Shown here piece after piece: positions 51,133 through 59,115 of a stretch of 64,000 nt of DNA. The notes below the pieces were generated by a model. It searched no databases. It had not been told where the DNA came from and was given only the letters and a program-made list of their open reading frames with translations. The stretch's first letter is position 1; each line of letters opens with the position of its first letter. Source of the DNA: an uncultured bacterium (GTDB taxonomy: Bacteria > Elusimicrobiota > Elusimicrobia > Elusimicrobiales > Elusimicrobiaceae); assembly GCA_949294095.1 (NCBI GenBank), contig CASFFZ010000010.1:1-64000 (forward strand), written 5' to 3'. Both the position numbers and the translations under genes were made by a program.

Positions 51133-52377
51133 ATGTATAAAAAACTAACAGCCGTACTGCTTTTGTCCGTCCTGCTGGCCGATTTTTCCCACGGTGCGGG
51201 CTTTGCCTTGTACGAATACAGCGGCCGCGCCACCGCCATGGGCGGCGCCGTAATGGCCAACAAAGCCGAACCCGCTTCTTTGGCTACCAACCCTGCCTTA
51301 ATTACCGAATTGGAAGGAACGCAGGCCCAGGTGGGAGTAACCGTCGTAACCGCCGATGCAAAGACCACGGTGGGCGGCGATTCCCGCACGTTAAAAAACG
51401 ATGTTTGGTATCTGCCGAACTTCTATATCACCCAAAAATGGAGCGACCAAGTATCCGTTGGATTGGGCGGATTTTCCCGTTATGGGCTGGGGGGCGAATA
51501 TCAGGATCCCGTGCAGACCTGGCCGGGAAGCAACTTGGCTTATAAAGTAAAGTTGGAAACTTTTTCTTTTACGCCTACCATCGCCGTAAAAGCCAATGAC
51601 GAGTTCTCTATTGCAATGGGATTAGAGGCCATGATTATCGGCTTTTCCCAAAGCTCCTATTTTAATGCAGACCCCAGAAACCCGGGCAACTTTGAAATCA
51701 GCGGTTCGGGCGTCAGCTGGGGGGGAAATTTCTCTTTCGTCTACAAACCGCAATGGGCCGAAAAATGGGCCTTGGGCGCGATGTATCGCAGCAAGGTAAA
51801 ACAAAACTTAAACGGCCGCATTGACGCGGGCGACAAGACCTTCCCGGCCATCAACATCCACAGCGCAGACGCCGAAGGCGCCATTTCCCTGCCGGACAGC
51901 CTCTCTGCGGGCATTTCTTTCCGCCCCACGGACGCCTGGACGTTGGAAGCCGGCATCGTGGGCACCTTCTGGAGCGCGTACGACCAGATTTTGATTCAAT
52001 ATAAAGACAGCGAAACCAGCCCGGTCATCCGCAACAAGAAAAAATATAATGACGTCTACCGTTTAAACTTCGGTACGGAATATATGCTTACGCCCAACTG
52101 GGCCCTCCGGGCGGGATATGTATTTGACAAATCCCCCATCAACCAAAACGAAATGGATACGCTCGTGCCGGTGGATGACCGCCACATCGCCAGCGTGGGG
52201 GTGGGCTATCAAACCGAAAAATGGAGCGTGGACTTTGCTTATGCCCATGTGTTCGCGCGCGACTTAAGCGGCCACTCCGAGCAATTGGTCAATCCGTTAA
52301 CCGGCCAGCCGATGCCGATGGAATACTCCGACGGGAAAAGCGATATGTTTGCGCTGACCTTCGGATATAAGTTTTAA
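51133..52377 (+). CDS. FadL/OmpP1-family outer-membrane transporter
   Basis: 414 residues from ATG 51133 (GAGGAA upstream). Signal peptide MYKKLTAVLLLSVLLADFSHG, then AGFALYEYSGRATAMGGAVMANKAEPASLATNPALI, the FadL hatch/NPA motif. Beta-strands follow to a terminal LTFGYKF with C-terminal Phe. It lets hydrophobic compounds cross the outer membrane. Ends at a strong terminator. Confidence 0.93.
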   Translation: MYKKLTAVLLLSVLLADFSHGAGFALYEYSGRATAMGGAVMANKAEPASLATNPALITELEGTQAQVGVTVVTADAKTTVGGDSRTLKNDVWYLPNFYITQKWSDQVSVGLGGFSRYGLGGEYQDPVQTWPGSNLAYKVKLETFSFTPTIAVKANDEFSIAMGLEAMIIGFSQSSYFNADPRNPGNFEISGSGVSWGGNFSFVYKPQWAEKWALGAMYRSKVKQNLNGRIDAGDKTFPAINIHSADAEGAISLPDSLSAGISFRPTDAWTLEAGIVGTFWSAYDQILIQYKDSETSPVIRNKKKYNDVYRLNFGTEYMLTPNWALRAGYVFDKSPINQNEMDTLVPVDDRHIASVGVGYQTEKWSVDFAYAHVFARDLSGHSEQLVNPLTGQPMPMEYSDGKSDMFALTFGYKF

Positions 52378-52390
52378 AATAAGCAAATAC

Positions 52391-52428
52391 AAAAGCCGCT
52401 TTTTCTAAATGGGAAAGCGGCTTTTTTT
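52391..52428. terminator. Bidirectional terminator
   Basis: AAAAGCCGCTTTTTC pairs with GGGAAAGCGGCTTTT over TAAAT. Confidence 0.85.
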
Positions 52429-52469
52429 ACAGACGCTCTTAGTAGAATCTTACCGTTTTTTGCTTCACT

Positions 52470-53498
52470 TTACCCTTCGGCCTTCTCCAACAGTTTTTGC
52501 ACCAAGCGCGAAACGGCATATTGGTGGATTTCCTTCGCGGCAACGCACAAAAAACCTTCCGCAACCGGGCAAGAAGGGGGAAGAACCACTTCGGATAAAT
52601 CCGCATAAATAACCCGGTGGGAAAGTACGTGCTTTACGGGGGGCACTTTCAGCACCGCTTGGCGGCGGCCGAATAACCGTTTATAGGCGGCGCCGGCAAG
52701 CCAATTTTCTTCCGGCGTTTGGCTTTCCACCAGCGGCGGCTCATACAAGTTCTGCCATACGTCGCCCGGCCCGCGCTTATGAAGCCACGTGTTGTTCCCC
52801 TGCCGTACATATATATAATGAAAATAGCGGGATGAAATTTTTGTTTTTTGCATTTTTACCGGCAGTTCTTCCATCCGCTTTTCTTGGCGGGCCTTGCAGC
52901 GCTTGGCCAGCGGGCAAGCGGCGCACTGGGGGGAAACCGGCGTGCAGACCATCGCGCCAAAATCCATAATGGCCTGGTTATAATCCCCCGGATGTTGTTC
53001 ATCCAGCAACTGCCGGGCTTTTTGCATAAAAAGCTTTTTCCCTTCCGGCGAGTCAATGGCCAGCTCTATCCCAAACACCCGCGCCAACACGCGGTAAACG
53101 TTTCCGTCCACCACCGCATAAGGCATTTGATAGGCAATCGAACAAATGGCCGCGGCGGTATAATCGCCCACGCCCTTTAATGCCCGTACGCCTTCGTAGG
53201 TGCGGGGGAAAACACCGCCCATACTTTTGGCGGCCGCATGCAAATTGCGCGCACGGGAATAATAGCCAAGCCCCTGCCAGTATTTCAACACTTCATCTTC
53301 CGACGCTTCCGCCAGAGAAAGGGGGGTGGGAAACCGCTTGGAAAAACGCAGATAATACGCCATCCCCTGCGCCACACGGGTTTGCTGCAAAATAATTTCC
53401 GACAGCCATATTAAATACGGATCTTGCGTATGCCGCCAAGGCAAATCCCGTTTATGTTGATCATACCAATCCAATAAAATGGAAGAAAAGCTTTTCAT
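52470..53498 (-). CDS. mutY: A/G-specific adenine glycosylase MutY
   Basis: 342 residues. Catalytic Glu region LSEIILQQTRVAQGMAYYLRF, helix-hairpin-helix GVGDYTAAAICSIAY with its Asp, and a 4Fe-4S loop CTPVSPQCAACPLAKRC with exact C-x6-C-x2-C-x5-C spacing. The C-terminal third (from about 225) is the MutT-like domain that reads 8-oxoG. It removes A mispaired with 8-oxoG. Single gene. Confidence 0.95.
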   Translation of the reverse strand: MKSFSSILLDWYDQHKRDLPWRHTQDPYLIWLSEIILQQTRVAQGMAYYLRFSKRFPTPLSLAEASEDEVLKYWQGLGYYSRARNLHAAAKSMGGVFPRTYEGVRALKGVGDYTAAAICSIAYQMPYAVVDGNVYRVLARVFGIELAIDSPEGKKLFMQKARQLLDEQHPGDYNQAIMDFGAMVCTPVSPQCAACPLAKRCKARQEKRMEELPVKMQKTKISSRYFHYIYVRQGNNTWLHKRGPGDVWQNLYEPPLVESQTPEENWLAGAAYKRLFGRRQAVLKVPPVKHVLSHRVIYADLSEVVLPPSCPVAEGFLCVAAKEIHQYAVSRLVQKLLEKAEG

Positions 53499-53964
53499 AA
53501 GATACTTTATTTTACCAATTTACAACCCTGCCACCTACTTTTTTGTGTGCCGCCTTTGGCAACAGCGTTTTGGGAAGGGGTTCCCCGCAGATCCCAAAAT
53601 GCAACAGGGGGAGGGTGAAATACCCTTAAACTTAAAATGAAGCGAGTTTACAAAGCCTTTTCCAAAATGCAAAATTAGCCTCGATTTTTAAATTTTGTCT
53701 TTTTGCAAAATCGCCTTTAATTTTGCTTTATTTATTTTCCGATTTTTTCCAAATCTTAATGGCCGGTTTTGCGGCGTTTTTTGGACAAGTCTTTGTTGTG
53801 TGGTTTTTGAACCATTTTTTATAACTTTAATTTTGGCCCGTTTTTTGTTTTTTGCGTTCCGGTTTTGCTGCAGTATTTGCGGCCTCGCTGCAACCAAAAT
53901 CTAACCGGAAGACATATATTAGATTTTTTCAAGTCTCCAAGGGATGATTTTCTAACAAACCCAC

Positions 53965-54080
53965 TGACATTTTTATGTTGTTTATCGTCGGAGAACGGCC
54001 CTTATCAACACAAAATGACATATAATGACATTAAATAGAAAAGTATTGACATATGTCAGCTAATAATCTATTATATGTCA
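53965..54080 (+). promoter_or_regulatory. Array of TGACAT/ATGTCA operator half-sites
   Basis: Half-sites start at 53965, 54016, 54026, 54047, 54053 (inverted) and 54075 (inverted). 54047-54058 is a perfect palindrome, TGACATATGTCA. Successive distances of 10, 21 and 22 bases between several sites are near whole helical turns. The palindrome covers the -35 box, so binding would repress. The likeliest binder is the product of the next gene. Confidence 0.65.
54046..54074 (+). promoter_or_regulatory. Near-consensus promoter overlapping the operator
   Basis: TTGACA (54046-54051), 17-base spacer, TATTAT (54069-54074); predicted start near 54081, leader of about 50 bases with AGGGG before the ATG. 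Confidence 0.7.
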
Positions 54081-54129
54081 TATACGGCGGACAACTCCGG
54101 TGGATAACTTTTTATACAGGGGAATTATT

Positions 54130-54813
54130 ATGGCGGAAGAATCTTTCAAAATACGTCTTCGCTTCCCGAGCGGCGAAGAGTTTGAAGCGCAAGGCAACCA
54201 GCAATTTGTAGAGCAGCAGCGTAATTATTTTTTAACGCTGATTGGCAAGCAAAAAGGGCGCACCTCTACCCTGTCAGCCGAGCCGGCCCTTTCCCGCACG
54301 CCGGCCTTTACGGAGGCGTCTGTTTCTCCCACTGCGCCGTCTCTTTCCCCGCTTTCCGATCCGGGCAAGCGCCTTCCGCCCCTCTCTATCCTTCCGCCCG
54401 CCGAAAGGGAAGCGGCCCCCGCAGAAAGCCCCACAGCACCTGCCGGGCTGGAATCTTCCGGCGCATTTCCCGCTTTACGGCTTTGGGAACGGCTTTTAAA
54501 AGAAGACGGGGAAATTGTCCTGCTGCGCAAAAAAATGCGCCTCAGCGCCCAAGAAGCGGCCTTCCTCTTGCTGGCCGGAGCGCGTGTACTGCTTAAAAAA
54601 CCCTCCTACACCGCCTTGGACTTGGCCAGATCCCTCAAACAATCAGGTTTTTCCGCCGGGAGATTAGACCGTTTGCTGGCACCGGAAATCCGCAGCGGGC
54701 ACTTGTCTTGCGAAGGATCCAAAAGGGGGAGAACCTATCGACTGAGCAACGAAGGCTTTGCCAAAGCCTTTGTTCTGGCAGAAAAATTAGGCCAAGACAA
54801 TAATCTGTTGTAA
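54130..54813 (+). CDS. Unknown protein with Pro-rich linker and probable winged-helix C-terminus
   Basis: 227 residues from ATG 54130. Residues 1-42 form a small domain (FKIRLRFPSGEEFEAQGNQQ, then FVEQQRNYFLTLIG). Residues about 50-115 are a Pro/Ser/Ala-rich linker. Residues about 130-222 look like a winged helix: helices around SAQEAAFLLLAGARVLL, then YTALDLARSLKQSG, a recognition-like helix AGRLDRLLAPEIRSGHL, and a wing KRGRTYRLSNEG. No family recognised. It is a single gene flanked by large non-coding stretches, with its promoter covered by palindromic operators, so an autoregulated DNA-binding protein is likely. A terminator is not obvious. Confidence 0.7.
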   Translation: MAEESFKIRLRFPSGEEFEAQGNQQFVEQQRNYFLTLIGKQKGRTSTLSAEPALSRTPAFTEASVSPTAPSLSPLSDPGKRLPPLSILPPAEREAAPAESPTAPAGLESSGAFPALRLWERLLKEDGEIVLLRKKMRLSAQEAAFLLLAGARVLLKKPSYTALDLARSLKQSGFSAGRLDRLLAPEIRSGHLSCEGSKRGRTYRLSNEGFAKAFVLAEKLGQDNNLL

Positions 54814-54832
54814 ATCCAGCCAACCCCTGGCC

Positions 54833-54889
54833 TTAGCCCTTAGCCCTTAGCCCTTAGCCCTTAGCCCTTAGCCCTTAGCCCTTAGCCTT
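54833..54889 (+). repeat. Tandem heptanucleotide array (TTAGCCC)n
   Basis: TTAG recurs at 54833, 54840, 54847, 54854, 54861, 54868, 54875 and 54882, exactly seven bases apart, then one six-base unit. A degenerate tail rich in CTAG continues to about 54938. Confidence 0.93.
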
Positions 54890-55154
54890 AGCCCTAGTCC
54901 CCTAGCGCCTGCCTAGCCCCTAGCTCTAGTCCTTAGAGCCCCGCGGCCATCCGGCCCTTTCTCCGCTGCTGTTCCGAAAACTACCCTATTAAACCGGCCT
55001 TGCAAGCAATGGGGGAAAACCTTCGCGGGGGAGCATATCCTTCCACCGCGTTACGTAAATAAGACGCTTTCCAGAAAAATATTGGAATTTTATTTAATAA
55101 GATAAAAAAAGAATATTTTTATCATATTTTTAAAAGTTATTAAAAAATAAGAAC

Positions 55155-55178
55155 TTTTATTTTTAAATAAAAATAAAA
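55155..55178. repeat. Perfect 10-base A/T inverted repeat
   Basis: TTTTATTTTT (55155-55164), AAAT, AAAAATAAAA (55169-55178), inside the AT-rich stretch. It could melt easily or form a weak hairpin; chance is possible in such composition. Confidence 0.5.
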
Positions 55179-56182
55179 AAATAAAGTTTCGTAAAACACC
55201 AAAACTCAATTTAAGTAAAGAAAAACCGCACTACCAACAGCTAACTAACGAAGACGGCATATAATTAGTACTCATTTTTGAAAAAGGGGGTTTTTTGGCT
55301 GGCTTACATAACTAATGATAATTTTTATTATGTTAATTAAAAGAGCAATAGAAAGCAAAAAACAATATCTATTATAACTATTAGTTTTATTTTGTTTTTT
55401 ATTAATTTAAAAGATTTTTTATATCTAAATTAATAAAATTTATAGTTTTTTATTTTCAGCAATTTCCGCTTGATGTGCTACGCTCAAAATTTTATCTTTT
55501 TTTGCTTGGATTCGCCTTGAATTTGCGCGACATAACAATAGTTCAGAAAAACAAAATTTAGATTATTTTTAGATTGATATTTATAAAATTAACTTCTTTT
55601 TTGATGTTTCAAACTTACATCTTTTTTGAAATTCAAAACAAAGCACTCCTCCCCCTCTTTTTTAAATAATTTAGTTGTAAAAATTTTTTTGCTTATTTTT
55701 TAATACAAATTTAAAATGAATGTAAAATTGCTAAAAATGCCCTAAAACGAATTGGGGGTACCTGGGATATGGGTTAAATCGAATTTGGGGCGATCTTAAT
55801 AAGCTCTTAAAAGAGGCCAAAACAAAAAATGGCCTTATCTTGGATTAAGGGTTTGTACACACAAGCCGGAAAACGCTTTCTGACCATATCCTTGGTAATA
55901 CAGGAGGAAGAAAGGGGGTGGTATCTTGTCCGCCGCGTGCAGGGTGGGAATGTGCCGAGAAGTTCCTGCAGGCGGCATGCTGGCCTACAGGCGTATAGGG
56001 GTGGGCGTTCATTTTAAAAGAAAGGAAGAAAGCCGAAAAGGAGCAGCCCCGTTTTCTTTTCCGGGGCATTACACGACAGAAGATATAACAATGGGGGAAG
56101 CTTACGTACAAACTTGGGCGTACGGCCACCAAAAGCGCCAAAGAAGCTCTGGCCTAAACCGGTACAAATAAAATGCGGTATG

Positions 56183-56212
56183 AATTAAGTAAAGTACCAA
56201 TTAAGTAAGGTA
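56183..56212 (+). repeat. Short direct repeat
   Basis: AATTAAGTAAAGTA (56183-56196) and AATTAAGTAAGGTA (56199-56212), one mismatch, 16-base period. A similar AATTTAAGTAAAG occurs near 55208. Confidence 0.6.
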
Positions 56213-56330
56213 GGAATTGGGCCGGCAGCTCCCGGAATTTCGCCAAACATCCGGGCCAAGGAATACAGCTATACTATCTAAGAAATAGCTTCATTCTTAC
56301 CTGTGCCGAAGAGGGGAAAACTTCTCCCAA

Positions 56331-56366
56331 CAAAACCCCCTTCTCACAAGGACGAAGGGGGTTTTA
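56331..56366. terminator. Bidirectional terminator
   Basis: AAACCCCCTTC pairs with GAAGGGGGTTTT. It ends the RPxT-repeat gene on minus. Confidence 0.8.
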
Positions 56367-56387
56367 TATAGGTTCGTTAAGCGCGTG

Positions 56388-57017
56388 TTATTTAGATCGG
56401 CCGGCCGCTTTTTCTTTAAGCAAATTTAATAAGGATTGCCCCCCCGTTGACGCCCCGCCGGAAGACATAACGGACTGGGCAGACACCGCACTGGGATCTT
56501 TTGCTTTAGTAGCTTGGAAAGCCGCCGCGGCGGCATCTTTTTCCGCCTGATTGGTTTTATTCCCCAAACCGGCCTCGCCCCCTCCCAAAGCAGAAGTTGC
56601 CGTCGGGGCTTTAAAATCCTTTGCTTGCGGCGGTTTATAATCGCTCATAGACGTCTGTGCCTGAGCGGAAGAGGAAGCCCCTTGTTTGCCTCCAGCGGAG
56701 GCCGCCGAAGAAGCGGACGCGCCCGTCGTACTCGATGGGCGGGATGTAAAAATTACCGTAGCCGGCCTATACACCCCCCGCGGCGTAACAGGGCGCGAAA
56801 CCGTTACCGCGGTTGTAGGCCGCGCAACCGTTACCGTTGTATTCGGCCGCCCCACCCGCACCGCGGTAGCGGGGCGCACCACACGGACAGCAGTCTCCGG
56901 GCGGGAAACCGTTACTGTCGTTGTAGGTCTTCCCACCGATACCTGCGTAACAGGCCGCTGCCCCCAAGCGGGGCTTACCAGCGCAAAAAAAGCACATACA
57001 CCCAAAAAAAGTTTCAT
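56388..57017 (-). CDS. Secreted protein of nine-residue RPxT repeats
   Basis: 209 residues from ATG 57017; the longer frame lacks a reason. Signal peptide MKLFLGVCAFFALVSPAWG. Residues about 25-80 are six near-perfect nine-residue units, each with alternating Val and RPxT: TVTVSRPET, AVRVVRPAT, AVRVGRPNT, TVTVARPTT, AVTVSRPVT. Ser/Ala/Gly-rich low complexity follows, and the last 20 residues are helical (SLLNLLKEKAAGRSK). Alternating hydrophobics suggest stacked short beta-strands. It follows, 97 bases behind, another secreted low-complexity gene on the same strand. No family recognised. Confidence 0.75.
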   Translation of the reverse strand: MKLFLGVCAFFALVSPAWGQRPVTQVSVGRPTTTVTVSRPETAVRVVRPATAVRVGRPNTTVTVARPTTAVTVSRPVTPRGVYRPATVIFTSRPSSTTGASASSAASAGGKQGASSSAQAQTSMSDYKPPQAKDFKAPTATSALGGGEAGLGNKTNQAEKDAAAAAFQATKAKDPSAVSAQSVMSSGGASTGGQSLLNLLKEKAAGRSK

Positions 57018-57063
57018 AAATACCCCTTCATGCATATAGTATACGTTCTCTTTGCAAGAAATC

Positions 57064-57103
57064 AAGAAAAAATCCCCCTTCTGCCGGGAGAGCAGAAAAG
57101 GGA
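57064..57103 (-). terminator. Terminator between the two secreted-protein genes
   Basis: On minus AATCCCTTTTCTGC pairs with GCAGAAGGGGGATT (one bulge), followed by T. Confidence 0.7.
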
Positions 57104-57114
57104 TTGAAAAGCGT

Positions 57115-57774
57115 TTATTTTTGGCCGGGTTGTTGGCCGGCAGAAGCCGCATTTAGTAACGAAGACATATCCGGCATACCGGGCACATTCATCCCCGCCG
57201 GCAGGCTGGGCATATTGCCGGCAGGCAGTCCTCCCGCCGCGCCGCCGGAACCCGAGGAAGCCCCCGGCATCGCCGCACCGCCCATCATATTGCCTAAGCC
57301 CTGCATCATACTTTGCATTTGTTGCATCATGGCCGCCGGATCCGCCATGCCCGCAGCCGCAGCCGCTGCAGGCGCCGCCGCATTGGAAGCGTTGGCCGGC
57401 TGCTGTCCAGCTGCATTCGCGGGGGCCGCCCCTTTTGCCGCCGGGGCCGCTTGTGCGCCGCTACCGGTTTGCAAGGCTTTTACGGCTTGAGCCGCTTGTT
57501 CGGCCGAGGTATCTTTAAATTCTTTGCTTCCCGCCGTATCGGTTTGAACCGTTTGGGTTCGCACTCCTTTGCTCCAATTGCGCTGTTGGGAGCTGTAATT
57601 GCTGAAAGTGCGCGTTTTAATACTGGAATTGGCACCGGGCACGGATGATTCTTCCGCCTCTTCTTGAGTGGCACGCGACCCGAAACTGGGGCGGGAAGTT
57701 CCCCCCGCACGGTACATTTGGGCATCCGCCGTCACGAACGCCCCCAACAACACGATAATCATCCAAAATTTCAT
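57115..57774 (-). CDS. Secreted Ala/Gly/Met-rich low-complexity protein
   Basis: 219 residues. Signal peptide MKFWMIIVLLGAFVTADAQ. Residues 20-90 are polar (GGTSRPSFGSRATQEEAEES), 95-150 Ala/Pro/Gln-rich, and 150-219 rich in Met, Gly, Pro (MMQQMQSMMQGLGNMMGG). GGGAGG lies before the ATG. It may form a surface or periplasmic matrix with the repeat protein next to it; this is only suggested by position and composition. Confidence 0.72.
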   Translation of the reverse strand: MKFWMIIVLLGAFVTADAQMYRAGGTSRPSFGSRATQEEAEESSVPGANSSIKTRTFSNYSSQQRNWSKGVRTQTVQTDTAGSKEFKDTSAEQAAQAVKALQTGSGAQAAPAAKGAAPANAAGQQPANASNAAAPAAAAAAGMADPAAMMQQMQSMMQGLGNMMGGAAMPGASSGSGGAAGGLPAGNMPSLPAGMNVPGMPDMSSLLNAASAGQQPGQK

Positions 57775-57885
57775 ATTTTCCCTCCCGCTAAGACATACTT
57801 ATTAATAGTATGATACATCCGACGGTCAATGTCAAGGTGTATCAGGCTCTTTTGACAAGGGCTTTTTTTTGCTAAACTGTAGACA

Positions 57886-59112
57886 ATGAACCTTCCTATT
57901 TATGATGTAATTATCATCGGTGCCGGTGCCAGCGGGCTGGTTTGCGCGCTGGAATGCGCCCGCCGCGGCCAAAAAACCCTGCTTTTGGAAAAAGACGCCC
58001 AGCCCGCGCGCAAAATTTTAGTCAGCGGCAACGGACGCTGCAATTTGACCAATGCGCACGTAAGCCCTTCTTTTTACCACGCAGACAAAACCCTTATTGT
58101 CCAAACGCTAAGCCAATTTTCTTTTCAAGACTGCTTAGATTTTTTTGCCCGGTTAGGGGTGTTAACCGTGGAAGAAAATCTGGGGCGGGTCTTCCCGGCT
58201 ACGGGGAAATCCACCGCCGTGGCCGAACCCCTAAAGCTGGCCGTCAGCGAGGCCGGGGCCGAAATCAAAACGTCCTGCGAAGCCGTGCGCCTAAAACGCG
58301 GCAAAATGTTTACCGTCTCCTGCCGCGGCGGCCAAGTTTTTCAATCCCGCCGTTTGGTGCTGGCTTGCGGTTCGTGCGCCTACCCGCAGCTGACGGGCAC
58401 CCCAAGCGGCTATGAGTTGGCCCGCTCGCTGGGGCACACCCTTATTTCCCCCAAACCGGCTTTAAGCGCCCTGTGCCTAAAGGAAACCGCCGTAGCCCGC
58501 TTGAACGGGATTCGCAGCCAAGTGCGCCTGCGGGCCATGCAAAACAACCGCCTGCTGGATCAGGCCGAAGGGGAAGTACTGTTTACAAATTACGGAATCA
58601 ACGGGCCGGCGGTACTCAATATCAGTTCGTCCGTTTCCCGTGCGCTGAAAGACGGAAATGTGGCGCTGGAACTGAATTTTTTCCCGCAGTTAAAAGACCC
58701 GCAGGATTTTTTGCGCCAGCGTTTGGGCGCGTTTTCCGCCCGAAGGCCGAAAGATTTTTTTGCCGGTATTTTGCACGAAAGCATTGCCAATCTGTTAATT
58801 GATTTTATCGGTCTTCGCAAAAACATTCCCGTCGGGCAGCAAACGCCAAATGCCCTGCAGCGCCTGGTGCAAACCCCGTGCGCCTGGCCGCTGACGGCCA
58901 CCGGCGTGCGCCCGTGGAACGAGGCCATGGCGGCGACGGGGGGTGTAAATACGCGAGAAATAAACTATAATACATTTGAGTCGCTTAAATGTCCGGGCCT
59001 GTATATTACGGGCGAATTATTGGATGTGGACGGCAAAAGCGGCGGATTTAATTTGCACTTTGCCTGGGCTTCGGGAACCATCGCGGCGCGGGCCTTGTCG
59101 GAGGAACAGTAA
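57886..59112 (+). CDS. HI0933/YhiN-family FAD-dependent oxidoreductase
   Basis: 408 residues. FAD-binding DVIIIGAGASGLVCALECARRG at the start, the family signature KILVSGNGRCNLTNAHV, and GGVNTREINYNTFESLKCPGLYITGELLDVDGKSGGFNLHFAWASG at the end. Members are cytoplasmic flavoproteins with unproven roles, some annotated as aminoacetone oxidases. Followed three bases later by the MORN gene. Confidence 0.93.
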   Translation: MNLPIYDVIIIGAGASGLVCALECARRGQKTLLLEKDAQPARKILVSGNGRCNLTNAHVSPSFYHADKTLIVQTLSQFSFQDCLDFFARLGVLTVEENLGRVFPATGKSTAVAEPLKLAVSEAGAEIKTSCEAVRLKRGKMFTVSCRGGQVFQSRRLVLACGSCAYPQLTGTPSGYELARSLGHTLISPKPALSALCLKETAVARLNGIRSQVRLRAMQNNRLLDQAEGEVLFTNYGINGPAVLNISSSVSRALKDGNVALELNFFPQLKDPQDFLRQRLGAFSARRPKDFFAGILHESIANLLIDFIGLRKNIPVGQQTPNALQRLVQTPCAWPLTATGVRPWNEAMAATGGVNTREINYNTFESLKCPGLYITGELLDVDGKSGGFNLHFAWASGTIAARALSEEQ

Positions 59113-59115
59113 CGT

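Larger units (their letters stand above)
53499..54129. other. Long intergenic region, T-rich on plus, ending in an operator-covered promoter
   Basis: 53690-53880 is strikingly T-rich on plus with repeated TTTTGC and GATTTT words; frames on both strands here are low-complexity and not believed. The last 170 bases hold TGACAT half-sites, a promoter and the leader of the next gene. Confidence 0.5.
54814..56387. other. 1.6-kb non-coding region, mostly very AT-rich
   Basis: It begins with the TTAGCCC array, then about 100 bases of ordinary composition. From about 55060 to 55850 the sequence is extremely A/T-rich with a perfect palindrome at 55155-55178. From 55850 to 56300 composition returns to normal, with a 16-base-period direct repeat near 56183-56212, and a terminator closes the region. 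I see no credible gene. Composition and length are unlike anything else in the window. Confidence 0.65.

Noticed and set aside
53688-53904. Two 69-codon frames on opposite strands in the T-rich intergenic DNA
   Set aside because: One is Lys/Asn/Gln-rich, the other Phe/Cys-rich, as expected from base composition; both begin at TTG-type starts or lack a ribosome-binding site.
54003-54108. DnaA-box-like sequences TTATCAACA and GGTGGATAA around the operator array, suggesting oriC
   Set aside because: Each deviates from consensus, there are only two, and no dnaA, dnaN or similar gene is near.
54833-54938. Heptamer array as a CRISPR array or telomere
   Set aside because: No spacers; the unit is seven bases and internal. 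Resemblance to telomere repeats is superficial.
55829-56141. Small frames on both strands after the AT-rich stretch
   Set aside because: No ribosome-binding site, no family resemblance, opposite frames overlap.
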